Shown here piece after piece: positions 1 through 8,654 of a DNA stretch of 64,000 nucleotides. The position numbers and the translations under genes are program-made. Positions within the stretch are counted from its first letter, which is position 1. Every line of letters begins with the position of its first letter. The DNA lies in assembly GCF_000284035.1 (NCBI RefSeq), contig NC_016887.1:434001-498000 (forward strand). The letters run 5' to 3'. A model generated the notes under the pieces. The model did no database searches. It had not been told where the DNA came from and saw only the letters and a list, made by a program, of their open reading frames with translations. Source of the stretch: Nocardia cyriacigeorgica GUH-2 (GTDB lineage Bacteria; Actinomycetota; Actinomycetes; Mycobacteriales; Mycobacteriaceae).

Positions 1-240
1 GCGGGCGCCGGTGCGGTCCAGGTCCACCTCGTGCGCGCCGGAGACCAGCAGTAGCACCGGATCGTCGTCGAGCAAGTACAGCCGGGCCAGGGTGATGGCG
101 CCGATGTCGACGCCGAGGGCGCGGGCGGCGTCGGCGGCCGCGGTCGGACGATCCGGGTGAGTGACGATGACGCCGTGGTGGCCGCGGGCGATCAGGGTGT
201 CCGCGACCCGGCAGGCGACCGGAGGTAGTGACCTGCGCAT
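1..240 (-). CDS. YbaK/EbsC-type aminoacyl-tRNA deacylase (partial, C-terminus off window)
   Basis: The reverse strand from 240 down to base 1 is open and begins with ATG; 80 codons are visible and the rest lies beyond the left edge. The protein starts MRRSLPPVACRVADTL and contains GVDIGAITLARLYLLDD followed by LLLVSGAHEVDLD. That pattern is typical of the start of the YbaK/prolyl-tRNA editing fold, in which a residue before GAHEVD helps bind the mischarged tRNA end. Family members hydrolyse misacylated tRNAs such as Cys-tRNA(Pro). It is divergent from the crotonase gene, with about 100 bases between them. The family is fairly sure; the exact substrate cannot be told from this fragment. Confidence 0.75.
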   Translation of the reverse strand, partial: MRRSLPPVACRVADTLIARGHHGVIVTHPDRPTAAADAARALGVDIGAITLARLYLLDDDPVLLLVSGAHEVDLDRTGAR

Positions 241-330
241 GAATCCAGGGTAGAGCGAACCGGTGGCGAGTGCCGGGTGAGTGATAACAGGTTCCCTCCC
301 ACACGGTATCACCGCCGTTACCGGCGTGTA

Positions 331-342
331 TACGCTGTACAG
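331..342 (+). promoter_or_regulatory. -10 box of a leaderless transcript for the crotonase gene
   Basis: TACGCT at 331-336 matches the actinobacterial TANNNT -10 element. It lies exactly six bases before the ATG at 343, so transcription would start on the start codon. No Shine-Dalgarno sequence precedes that ATG, which agrees with a leaderless message. Confidence 0.5.
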
Positions 343-1164
343 ATGACTGAATGGCAGGCCTTCACCGTCGAAACCAGCGACCACGTAGCGCAGGTGACCC
401 TGACCGGTCCCGGCAAGGGCAACGCGATGGGCCCGGACTTCTGGCGTGAGCTCCCGGAGATCTTCCACGCCCTCGACGCCGACCCCGAGGTCCGGGCGAT
501 CGTGCTGACCGGCTCCGGCAAGCACTTCTCCTACGGCCTGGATCTCCCCGCGATGAGCGGCACCTTCGGCCCGCTGCTGGCCGACAAGGCGCTGGCCGCT
601 CCGCGCACCGACTTCCTGAACGAGATCCGGCGCATGCAGGCCGCGGTGACGGCGGTGGCCGACTGCCGCAAGCCCGTCATCGCCGCGGTGTCGGGCTGGT
701 GCATCGGCGGCGGCCTGGACCTGATCGCCGCCGTCGACATCCGCTACGCCAGCGCCGACGCCAAGTTCAGCCTGCGCGAGGCCAAGGTCGCCATCGTCGC
801 CGACATCGGCTCGCTGCACCGGCTGCCCGCCATCATCGGCGAGGGCCACCTGCGTGAGCTCGCCTACACCGGTAAGGACATCGACGCCGCGCGGGCGGAG
901 AAGATCGGCCTGGTCAACGACGTCTTCGACGATCAGCAGGCCGCCCTGGAGGCCGCGCACGCGACCGCACGGGAGATCGCCGCCAACCCGCCGCTGGTGG
1001 TGCAGGGCGCCAAGGACGTGATGTACCAGCGCAATGCCTCCGAGGTAGCCGAAGGGCTGCGCTACGTCTCGGCCTGGAACGCGGCCTTCCTGCCGTCGGA
1101 GGACCTGACCGAGGCCATCCAGGCTGTCTTCGAGAAGCGCGCCCCGCAGTTCAAGGGGCGCTGA
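343..1164 (+). CDS. Crotonase family protein, dienoyl-CoA isomerase (ECH1)-like
   Basis: This 273-residue protein has the crotonase fold, with the oxyanion-hole segment SGWCIGGGLDL near residues 117-126. It carries FSLREAKVAIVADIGSLHR at about 142-160. The acidic pair E146 and D154 in that segment corresponds to the catalytic Glu and Asp of delta3,5-delta2,4-dienoyl-CoA isomerases rather than to the two Glu residues of classical hydratases. It would act in beta-oxidation of unsaturated fatty acids. An open frame extends upstream to 277, but ATG 343 is preferred because a -10 box lies six bases before it and the fold begins there. A strong hairpin follows the gene. Crotonase membership is sure; isomerase activity is inferred. 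Confidence 0.85.
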   Translation: MTEWQAFTVETSDHVAQVTLTGPGKGNAMGPDFWRELPEIFHALDADPEVRAIVLTGSGKHFSYGLDLPAMSGTFGPLLADKALAAPRTDFLNEIRRMQAAVTAVADCRKPVIAAVSGWCIGGGLDLIAAVDIRYASADAKFSLREAKVAIVADIGSLHRLPAIIGEGHLRELAYTGKDIDAARAEKIGLVNDVFDDQQAALEAAHATAREIAANPPLVVQGAKDVMYQRNASEVAEGLRYVSAWNAAFLPSEDLTEAIQAVFEKRAPQFKGR

Positions 1165-1299
1165 GCGAGTCGACCCTCAGCGCCGTCGGACCGGCGCCGG
1201 TAGCGCTCGCGGGCGGACGCCGCCGGGCACCGTGGACCGATACCGGTAGCGCCCGCGCACTCAGTCAGTCAGCCGGCAGACACCCAGCGCACAAACGCT

Positions 1300-1354
1300 G
1301 AGCGGCACATCACCGAGACCGAGCCCGTCGCAGGCTCTCGGTGATGTGCCGCTC
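1300..1354. terminator. Perfect 19-bp inverted repeat, bidirectional terminator
   Basis: Bases 1300-1318 and 1336-1354 are perfect reverse complements with a 17-base loop. The hairpin lies between the convergent ends of the crotonase gene (1164) and ppa (1408), where a shared factor-independent terminator is expected. No long T-run follows, as is usual in high-GC actinobacteria. Confidence 0.75.
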
Positions 1355-1407
1355 GATCGTTCTCCGGCTACCGCCTGGCGGATCGGCCGTCGATCAGGAA
1401 CTGTGGC

Positions 1408-1899
1408 TCAGTGCCCGCCCTGGTCCTTCAGACGCTGAATGGACGCCTCGACCTCGGCTTCGGCCTCGGCGCGGCCGACCCACTCCGAACCCTTGACGTA
1501 CTTGCCGGGCTCGAGGTCCTTGTAGCGCTCGAAGAAGTGCTTGATCGCGGCCAGCTCGAACTCCGGGACGTCCTTCAGGTCCTGGATGTGGTCCCAGCGC
1601 GGGTCGCCGGCGGGCACGCACAGCACCTTGTCGTCGCCGCCTGCCTCGTCGGTCATCTTGTACATGGCGACCGGGCGGGCCTCCACGATGACGCCGGGGA
1701 ACACCGAATCCGGCAGCAGGACCAGCGCGTCCAGCGGGTCACCGTCTTCGCCGAGGGTGTTCTCGATGTAGCCGTAGTCGGCCGGGTACACCATGGAGGT
1801 GTAGAGGAAACGATCGAGCCGGACCCGTCCGGTCTCGTGGTCCACCTCGTACTTGTTGCGCGAACCCTTGGGGATCTCGATGGTGACGTCGAACTCCAC
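1408..1899 (-). CDS. ppa: Inorganic pyrophosphatase
   Basis: The 163-residue family I pyrophosphatase hydrolyses PPi to orthophosphate in the cytoplasm and pulls biosynthetic reactions forward. Signature segments are [16 protein letters not shown] at the N-terminus, [11 protein letters not shown], and the Mg-binding [10 protein letters not shown] with its three Asp residues. The length equals the mycobacterial enzyme (Rv3628). The start is GTG at 1899, giving VEFDVTIEI, with AGGAG five bases upstream; the frame stays open further upstream but has no family similarity there. It is divergent from dacB, as in mycobacteria. Confidence 0.97.
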   Translation of the reverse strand: MEFDVTIEIPKGSRNKYEVDHETGRVRLDRFLYTSMVYPADYGYIENTLGEDGDPLDALVLLPDSVFPGVIVEARPVAMYKMTDEAGGDDKVLCVPAGDPRWDHIQDLKDVPEFELAAIKHFFERYKDLEPGKYVKGSEWVGRAEAEAEVEASIQRLKDQGGH

Positions 1900-2049
1900 G
1901 CCAACTCCTTCTTCCGTTGCCTCTGGTGTACTGCTGCTGTTCAGCGGGCCGACGGCCGCCGACGCGCCAGGTCGTTCGGGGGAACGGTAGCCGAACGAGG
2001 ATAGTCTGGGCCAAGCGGATGTGGCGGGCGTGAGGAGACGGCGGACAAC

Positions 2050-3561
2050 GTGGTGGGTAAGAACATCGGCGGGCTGGCCTCGCGGCGACGGCGCCGGATG
2101 TGGATCGGACTGATCACCACGCTGGTGGTGCTGCTCGCGGTCGGTACCGGCGTCGCGGTGACGCTGAAGCCCTGGACCGAGGAGTTCCGCCACGGCGGGC
2201 TGACCATCGCCGAGCCGCCGGTACCGGTGCGTCCGTTCCCCGCGGTCGCGCCCGCCCCCGATGACGCACCCGTCCCGAGTGCGGCGGGTCTGGCCGCGGC
2301 GCTGGCCCCGGTGGTGTCGAATCCGGATCTGGGCGGTTTCGCCGGTTCGGTGACCGACGCCGACACCGGGACGGTGCTGTGGAGCGCCGATGCGGCCAAG
2401 CCGATGGTGCCGTCATCGACCGCCAAGATCCTGACCACCGCGGCCGCCCTGCTCACCCTGCCCGAAGACCAGCGGGTGCAGACCACGGTGGTCGCCGGTT
2501 CGGCGCCGGGGGAGATCGTGCTGGTCGGCGGCGGCGATCCGACGCTGACCGCGCAGCCCGACGGCAAGGGCTACTACCCGGGCGGGCCGAAACTGTCGGA
2601 TCTGGTCGCCCAGATCCGCGCGGCGCAGATCCCGATCGAATCCATCGTCGTCGACACCTCGATGTACTCCGGCCCGGCGATGGCGCAGGGCTGGGATCCG
2701 ATCGATATTCCTGGTGGTTCCATCGCGCCGATCGAGCCGCTGATGCTCGACGGCGGGCGGCTCGATCCACTGGTCGAATACGCGCCGCGCTCCGATTCGC
2801 CGGGCCTGGACGTCGGCCGTCGGCTGGCGGCCGAACTCGGCCTCGGCGCCGAACGGGTGCGGCTCGGTACCGCGCCCACTGGGTCGAAGCAGATCGCGAG
2901 CGTGTCCTCGGCCCCGCTGTCGCAGCGGCTGCACGCGATGATGGTGCATTCCGACAACGTGCTCGCCGAGACCATCGGCCGCGAGATCGCCCAGGCCACC
3001 GGCCGGCCCGCCTCGTTCGCCGGTGCGGCCGCCGCGGTACGGGCGACGCTCGAGCAGGCAGGCTTCGATATGACCGGCGTCAGCATGCACGACACCAGCG
3101 GCCTGTCGGTCGACGACCGCATCTCCGCGCAGGTGCTCGACCGGATCTTGGCCACGGCCGCGCGTGACGACGAGGTCACCGAACAGGCGAGCGCCACCGC
3201 CACGACCCGGCCGGGGTTGCGGCCCGGCGGCGTCGTGCGCCCGGGAGCGTCGCCCGCCCAGGGTTCCGGCGCCGAACCGTCGCTGTCGGCCAAGCTCGCG
3301 CCGCTGCTCGATGATCTGCCCGTCGCGGGCGCTACCGGCTCGCTGACCAGCCGTTATGTGGTGCGCGACCGGGACGGCGCGGGCTGGGTGCGGGCCAAGA
3401 CCGGAACTCTGTCGGTGGCCAGCACGTTGGTCGGGTATGTGCTGGACAGTGATGGCCGGGTCCTCACCTTCGCGTTGATGTCGAGCGATCGGCCGCCGGA
3501 GGTGAGCAGACCCGCCTTGGATGCCATCGCGGCCACACTGCGTAATTGCGGATGCTCCTGA
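2050..3561 (+). CDS. dacB: D-alanyl-D-alanine carboxypeptidase, PBP4 (S13) family
   Basis: A 503-residue penicillin-binding protein that trims or cleaves peptidoglycan peptides outside the membrane. A basic N-terminus is followed by one membrane segment at about residues 17-39 (signal anchor) and a Pro-rich linker. The three catalytic motifs are present: S123-T-A-K126, S301-D-N and K450-T-G-T. An Ala/Gly/Pro-rich insert precedes the last motif. It corresponds to Rv3627c and keeps that gene's position opposite ppa and ahead of the zincin gene, 14 bases away. The start is one of two tandem GTG codons (2050 or 2053). Confidence 0.93.
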   Translation: MVGKNIGGLASRRRRRMWIGLITTLVVLLAVGTGVAVTLKPWTEEFRHGGLTIAEPPVPVRPFPAVAPAPDDAPVPSAAGLAAALAPVVSNPDLGGFAGSVTDADTGTVLWSADAAKPMVPSSTAKILTTAAALLTLPEDQRVQTTVVAGSAPGEIVLVGGGDPTLTAQPDGKGYYPGGPKLSDLVAQIRAAQIPIESIVVDTSMYSGPAMAQGWDPIDIPGGSIAPIEPLMLDGGRLDPLVEYAPRSDSPGLDVGRRLAAELGLGAERVRLGTAPTGSKQIASVSSAPLSQRLHAMMVHSDNVLAETIGREIAQATGRPASFAGAAAAVRATLEQAGFDMTGVSMHDTSGLSVDDRISAQVLDRILATAARDDEVTEQASATATTRPGLRPGGVVRPGASPAQGSGAEPSLSAKLAPLLDDLPVAGATGSLTSRYVVRDRDGAGWVRAKTGTLSVASTLVGYVLDSDGRVLTFALMSSDRPPEVSRPALDAIAATLRNCGCS

Positions 3562-3575
3562 CGGGTGGGTGAGAA

Positions 3576-4697
3576 ATGACGACCGAACAACGCCCCGGCG
3601 ATTCCGGCGCCGCCGAATCGGGCGGTGCTGCCGTCGACACCGCCAAGCCCGGCGGGCGTACCCGGTTGTCCGGCGCCGTGGACTGGCGGGTCGCCGCCCG
3701 CACCGGTGCCGCCCTCGTCCCGTCCGGTCCGCGGACCAGCAGGTATTCCGCCGAACAGGTCGTCAGTGAACTCGCCGACGCCTCGGTGCGCGCCGAAGCG
3801 CCGGTGCGGCAGGTCACCGGGATGCTCGACGACGAGCCGGTCCCGCAGGCGCGCATCGTCGACCGGCCGGGCTGGATCGGCGCGGCGGCCGACTCGATGG
3901 CCCAGCTCACCGGCACCGGCGTCGGCGAGGGCCGCGGCATGCTCACCGGGAAACCGGCGGGCGTGCAGGCCGGGGCCATGCTGGCATTCCTGTCCACCGC
4001 AATCCTCGGCCAATACGACCCGTTCACCGGCCGCGACGGCACCTTGCTGCTGGTGGCGCCCAACATCATGTCGGTGGAGCGCGCCCTCGGCGTGCAGCCC
4101 AGCGATTTCCGGTTCTGGGTGTGCCTGCACGAGGTGACCCATCGCGTGCAGTTCTCCTCGGCGCCCTGGCTGTCGGAGTACATGCGCACCAACGTCGACA
4201 TCCTCGGCGAGGTCGGCGACGAACCGATGGCCGATATGCTCGCCCGCCTGGTGTCGGAGGTGCGCGAACGCCGCCGCAGCGGCACACCCGACGATCCGGC
4301 CGCCCGCGGTGTGGTCGGCCTGCTGCGCGCCACTCAACCCGAACCGCAGCGGGAGGCGCTGGACCGGCTGCTGATGCTCGGCACCCTGCTCGAAGGCCAC
4401 GCCGACCACGTCATGGACGCCGTCGGCCCCTCGGTCATCCCGACCGTCGAGCAGATCCGCGCCGCCTTCGACCAGCGCCGCAAACGCCCCACCAACCCGG
4501 TGCAGCGGCTGCTGCGCGCGCTGCTCGGCGTCGACGCGAAGGTGGCGCAGTACGTGCGCGGCAAGGCCTTCGTCGACCACGTCGTCGGCGCCGTCGGCAT
4601 GGAGCGGTTCAACACCGTCTGGACCGACGCCGGCACCCTGCCCCGCCCGGACGAGATCGAAGACCCGCAACGGTGGATCAGCCGCGTCCTGGGATGA
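3576..4697 (+). CDS. Zinc-dependent metallopeptidase-like (zincin) protein
   Basis: This 373-residue protein is the counterpart of Rv3626c. It has HEVTH at residues 185-189 within LHEVTHRVQF, the HExxH zinc site of zincins, inside the conserved actinobacterial domain often mislabelled 'coenzyme F420 biosynthesis-associated'. The first 45 residues are Gly/Ala-rich and probably disordered. No signal peptide is seen, so it is likely cytoplasmic. Its ATG lies 14 bases after dacB, and its stop overlaps the tilS start by four bases (ATGA), so the genes are co-translated. Substrate and role are unknown; the zinc site suggests a peptidase. Confidence 0.85.
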   Translation: MTTEQRPGDSGAAESGGAAVDTAKPGGRTRLSGAVDWRVAARTGAALVPSGPRTSRYSAEQVVSELADASVRAEAPVRQVTGMLDDEPVPQARIVDRPGWIGAAADSMAQLTGTGVGEGRGMLTGKPAGVQAGAMLAFLSTAILGQYDPFTGRDGTLLLVAPNIMSVERALGVQPSDFRFWVCLHEVTHRVQFSSAPWLSEYMRTNVDILGEVGDEPMADMLARLVSEVRERRRSGTPDDPAARGVVGLLRATQPEPQREALDRLLMLGTLLEGHADHVMDAVGPSVIPTVEQIRAAFDQRRKRPTNPVQRLLRALLGVDAKVAQYVRGKAFVDHVVGAVGMERFNTVWTDAGTLPRPDEIEDPQRWISRVLG

Positions 4698-5746
4698 GTG
4701 GGGCGGCGACTCCGGCGGCCGGTACGACCCGTCTCGCTGAGACCGAGGCCGTGCTGGAGCTGCGTCACGCCGTACGCGCCTGGCTCACCCAACATGACCT
4801 CGGAGCCGAAGTCGCCGTGGCACTGTCCGGCGGCGCGGATTCGCTGGCGTTGACCGCGGCAGCGGTGGTCGAATGCGCGGCGGTCGACGCGCTGATCGTG
4901 GACCACGGCCTGCAACCCGGATCTGCGGCGGTGGCGGCGACGGCCGCGGCGACGGCGTTGAAGCTGGGTTGCCGGTCGGCCCACGTGCTGCCGGTGGAGG
5001 TCGGCCGCGACGGCGGCATGGAGGCGGCCGCCCGGAAGGCGCGCTACGCCGCGCTCGACGCCGCCCGCGACGGGCTGCCGGTCCTGCTCGGGCACACCCT
5101 CGACGACCAAGCCGAGACCGTCCTGCTCGGCCTGGCGCGTGGTTCGGGCCCGCGCTCGATCCAGGGCATGGCGCCCTACACCCCGCCGTGGGGCCGGCCG
5201 CTTCTCGGCGTGCGGCGCGGCGTCACCCGGCAGTGCTGCGACGACCTCGGACTCACCCCGCACGAGGACCCGCACAACGATTCGCCGGAGTTCACCCGGG
5301 TCAGGCTGCGCACCGAGGTACTGCCCCTGCTCGAAGACGTGCTCGGCGGCGGCGTCACCGAGGCGCTGGGCCGCACGGCCGCCCAGCTGCGCGAGGACAA
5401 CGCGGTGCTGGACGAGCTGGCCCACGACCTGCTGCGGGTCGCGAGCCACCAGCCCGGCCAGGCGCCCGGCGGCCCTCATGAGGTGACGCTGTCGTGCGAG
5501 ACCCTCGCCACTGCCCCCGCCGCCCTGCGCCGCCGGGCCATCCGTGCCTGGCTGCTCGACGGCGGCGCGAAAGCACTGACCGGCAAACATTTACACGCGG
5601 TCGATCAGCTCGTCACCGCCTGGCGCGGCCAGGGCGCGGTCGCGGTCGGTGGCGGCGAACCGGGGACGAGGTTGGTTGCCGGGCGCGAACATGGCAGGCT
5701 GACACTCGCGCAGACCGATCGGGTTCGCCCGGGCGAGCGCGAGTGA
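4694..5746 (+). CDS. tilS: tRNA(Ile) lysidine synthetase
   Basis: A 350-residue N-type ATP pyrophosphatase that converts C34 of the CAU-anticodon tRNA(Ile) to lysidine, changing its decoding from AUG to AUA. The PP-loop SGGADS is at residues 45-50, followed by the family segments VDHGLQPGS, ARKARYAAL and GHTLDDQAETVLLGLARGSG. The ATG start overlaps the stop of the zincin gene by four bases, which fixes it. It corresponds to Rv3625c (mesJ) and is followed by hpt, the neighbour it has in most bacteria. Confidence 0.94.
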   Translation: MSGAATPAAGTTRLAETEAVLELRHAVRAWLTQHDLGAEVAVALSGGADSLALTAAAVVECAAVDALIVDHGLQPGSAAVAATAAATALKLGCRSAHVLPVEVGRDGGMEAAARKARYAALDAARDGLPVLLGHTLDDQAETVLLGLARGSGPRSIQGMAPYTPPWGRPLLGVRRGVTRQCCDDLGLTPHEDPHNDSPEFTRVRLRTEVLPLLEDVLGGGVTEALGRTAAQLREDNAVLDELAHDLLRVASHQPGQAPGGPHEVTLSCETLATAPAALRRRAIRAWLLDGGAKALTGKHLHAVDQLVTAWRGQGAVAVGGGEPGTRLVAGREHGRLTLAQTDRVRPGERE

Positions 5747-5830
5747 CGGGCCCCGAGGCGACGGCGCGGCGTGACCACGGACGGCCCGCAGGAGCACCGC
5801 GGATCAACGCAGGGAAGGGAACCAGCGCAC

Positions 5831-6391
5831 GTGTACGGGGACGACATCGCGTCGGTGCTGATCACCGAGGAACAAATCGCCGACAAGACCAGGGAACTGG
5901 CCGAACTGATCGCCAAGCGCTATCCGCCCGACGCCCCCGAGGGCGATCTGCTGCTGATCGGCGTGCTCAAGGGCGCGATCTTCTTCATGACCGATCTGGC
6001 CAAGGCACTGCCCATCCCGACCCAGCTGGAATTCATGGCCGTGTCCTCCTACGGTTCGTCGACCTCGTCCTCGGGCGTGGTGCGGATCATGAAGGACCTG
6101 GACAAGGACATCGCCGGCCGCAATGTGCTGATCGTCGAGGACATCATCGACTCCGGCCTCACCCTGTCGTGGCTGATGCGCAACCTGTCCACCCGCAACC
6201 CGGCCTCGCTCGAGGTGGTCACCCTGCTGCGCAAGCCCGACGCGCTGCGCACTCAGGTCGAGGTCGCGCACGTCGGTTTCGACATCCCGAACGAATTCGT
6301 CGTCGGCTACGGCCTCGACTACGCCGAGCGCTACCGCGACCTGCCCTACATCGGCACCCTGCACCCGAAGGTCTACGGCGGCGAATCCTGA
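5831..6391 (+). CDS. hpt: Hypoxanthine phosphoribosyltransferase
   Basis: Purine-salvage enzyme that joins hypoxanthine or guanine to PRPP. The PRPP loop is [29 protein letters not shown] and [15 protein letters not shown] supply the other substrate loops. The chosen start is GTG 5831, which gives [10 protein letters not shown] and has a purine-rich AGGGAAGGGA about ten bases upstream. An in-frame GTG at 5771 would add 20 residues that look unstructured. The stop lies one base from the stop of the convergent kinase gene, leaving no room for a terminator between them. Confidence 0.94.
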   Translation: MYGDDIASVLITEEQIADKTRELAELIAKRYPPDAPEGDLLLIGVLKGAIFFMTDLAKALPIPTQLEFMAVSSYGSSTSSSGVVRIMKDLDKDIAGRNVLIVEDIIDSGLTLSWLMRNLSTRNPASLEVVTLLRKPDALRTQVEVAHVGFDIPNEFVVGYGLDYAERYRDLPYIGTLHPKVYGGES

Positions 6392-6392
6392 G

Positions 6393-8429
6393 CTAGGCGG
6401 CCGCGAGCCGTTTGGTCACCGGATCGCCGGGCGACACCACGCGTTCCAGCGCGCGCAGATCGGCTTCGAGCGCGCGGAACACCACATAGGTGCCGACGAA
6501 GGCGATGATGCCGCCCACGCACAGCACCCGCACCGCGACGATCACCGCCGCGATATCGGTCGGCGGCAGGAACGTCACCCCGGCCACGGCCAGCAGCGGC
6601 ACCGAGGCGGCCACCGCGAGATAGCCGTTGCAGCGTTTGTCCAGGTTGCGTAGCCAGCCGGCGTCCTCACTGCTGACGTCGCCGTGCCGCAAAAAGATCG
6701 GATAGACACAGCGCACAAGGTAGAAGGTGGCCAGGAAGAACGGGTAGGCCACCGCGATGGCGCCGCACACCGCCTGCGAGGCCAGGAAATGCCAGACCCC
6801 GCGCGCGGGCAGATCATCGGTGGTCAGCCGCAAGGCGATGGGGAAGGTGAATCCCGCGACCACCCACAGCGTGAACGCCACGATCACCGCCTGATCGCCC
6901 AGTCGTAGCGTGTCGCGTCTGGCGCGGCGCAGGGTGTCCGGGTCGTAGCGTTTGCCCTTGCGCAGACCGCGCGTCACCCGCAGCACGTAGCGCGCCATAT
7001 ACAGCACCACCGCGATGCCCACCGGAAACAGCACGGAATTGACGATCCCGGTGATGATGACGAAATTGCGCTGCGCCTCCTCCGACAGCCTGCTGACGAT
7101 GAGCTGGTGATTGTGCTCGATGTTGTACAGCGAGGCCAGCGCGTTGGGCACACCCAGCGCCAGCAACAGCACCGGCACCATCCAGGCGCGCAACCGCAGC
7201 CGCCAGCTGTCCGGCGCCGGATCCACAAGTTCGCGCGCCCTCGGGTCCAGGCAGGTGTCGAACTGCCTGGCCAGCGTCGCGCCATTGGGCCAGCGCCGGT
7301 CCCGGTCGGGGTCGAGGCAGGTGAGCAGCACCCGGCGCAGGGCCGCGGGGCAGTCGGGTGGCAGCCGTTCCAGCGCGGTCTCGTCGACGCCGGTGGCGCG
7401 CCGCTCCAGCATGGCTTCCAGGGTGGTGTCGTCGCCCTGGTCGCCTGCGCCCGCGGTGGTGTCGTCGAACGGTTTCGCGCCGGTCAGCAGCTCCCACAGC
7501 AGCACGCCGAGGGAGTAGATATCGGCGCGGGTATCGAGATCGCCGGCACCGCGGGTGCGGCCGGGATGGCAGGCCTCGAGTTGTTCGGGCGACATGTAGG
7601 TCAGCGAGCCGCCGAAGTACGAGACCGGGCTGGTGCCTTCCACATTGCGGCTGAAACTGATGTTGAAATCGGCGAGTTTGGGCACGCCCTCGGCGGTGAG
7701 CAGCACATTGGCCGGTTTGACGTCGCGGTGCAGCACGCCGTGCGAGGCGGCGTAGTCCAGTGCCTCGGCCAGCCGCCTGCCCAGCCAGGCCACCGTCTCC
7801 GGCCAGCTGAGCGTGGCGATCTCGGCGCGCACGCTGGAATCGGTCGGGCGGATCTCGCCCTTTTCCTCCATCGCGGTGTCGACCGCGTCCAGCAGCAGCC
7901 TGCCATTGCGTTCCTCGGGCGGGGTGGCGCGCACCCAGCGCAGCGCGCCGAGCAGGGTGCCGCCGGGCAGGAACTGCATGTACAGGAACCGCAGCCGGCG
8001 CGAGCCGCGGGCCCGGCCGGATTCGAGCAGTTGCTGATCGAATACCCGCACGATGTAGTCGTGGTCGAGCTGGGCCAGCGTCTGCGGTTCGGTGCCGTGA
8101 TCGGCGGAGACCTTCACCGCCACCAGCCGTTGCAGGGAACGCTGCCGGGCCAGGAAGACGCGGGCGAAGGCGCCGCTGCCGAGGCCGGTGAGCAGGTCGA
8201 AATCGCCGATGCTGGTGCCCACCTCGATCCGGTCCAGCGCCTCGTCGGTGCCGGGACCACTGCCCGGTCCGGTGTCGAACTCGGTGGCCATGTCGAAGGG
8301 CGCGGCGGTGGTGCGGGTGGGCAGATCGGCCTGGGTGGTCGCCTCGCCGTCGAAATCCGGCGAGGCCGCTGCCGCAACGGAATCCGCTGCGGACGGGGGG
8401 TCGGGGGTGGTCTCCGGTTCGGCGCTCAT
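6393..8429 (-). CDS. Membrane Ser/Thr protein kinase with DFN motif and polytopic C-terminal half
   Basis: A 678-residue Hanks-type kinase. An acidic, probably disordered stretch (1-70) precedes the kinase domain (about 75-400) with GLGSGAFA at 82-89, the VAVKV lysine K106, HRDVKPAN at 234-241 and a PEQ near 281. The magnesium motif normally DFG reads D254-F-N. The C-terminal half has about six hydrophobic segments (roughly 416-437, 456-479, 515-535, 548-572, 604-622, 627-652) and no PASTA or other sensor domain. The start is taken at ATG 8429; frames upstream to 8552 are open but lack a ribosome site. It is convergent with hpt and divergent from the amidase. Targets are unknown. Confidence 0.88.
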   Translation of the reverse strand: MSAEPETTPDPPSAADSVAAAASPDFDGEATTQADLPTRTTAAPFDMATEFDTGPGSGPGTDEALDRIEVGTSIGDFDLLTGLGSGAFARVFLARQRSLQRLVAVKVSADHGTEPQTLAQLDHDYIVRVFDQQLLESGRARGSRRLRFLYMQFLPGGTLLGALRWVRATPPEERNGRLLLDAVDTAMEEKGEIRPTDSSVRAEIATLSWPETVAWLGRRLAEALDYAASHGVLHRDVKPANVLLTAEGVPKLADFNISFSRNVEGTSPVSYFGGSLTYMSPEQLEACHPGRTRGAGDLDTRADIYSLGVLLWELLTGAKPFDDTTAGAGDQGDDTTLEAMLERRATGVDETALERLPPDCPAALRRVLLTCLDPDRDRRWPNGATLARQFDTCLDPRARELVDPAPDSWRLRLRAWMVPVLLLALGVPNALASLYNIEHNHQLIVSRLSEEAQRNFVIITGIVNSVLFPVGIAVVLYMARYVLRVTRGLRKGKRYDPDTLRRARRDTLRLGDQAVIVAFTLWVVAGFTFPIALRLTTDDLPARGVWHFLASQAVCGAIAVAYPFFLATFYLVRCVYPIFLRHGDVSSEDAGWLRNLDKRCNGYLAVAASVPLLAVAGVTFLPPTDIAAVIVAVRVLCVGGIIAFVGTYVVFRALEADLRALERVVSPGDPVTKRLAAA

Positions 8430-8654
8430 GATCCCAAGGGGTTGCTGGGTGGATGCCGTAAAAACGTGCACTGGTCGGCCGACGGGGTTGCCGATAAACT
8501 CCGCCACACCCGACGCCATCGAGGCGACCGGTAATCGGAATGATACGTCCACTCGCGGGGTGTCTCACCTGGTTTCGGCAACGTTGCGTCGGGCTACGAG
8601 CTGGATGAACGCGGCCGGGCCCGACCACGGGCAGGCCACGGTAGGAGGGCACCG

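Noticed and set aside
8430..8552. N-terminal extension of the membrane kinase
   Set aside because: The frame is open, but no ribosome site precedes its ATG codons and the sequence is unlike kinase N-termini; ATG 8429 was preferred.
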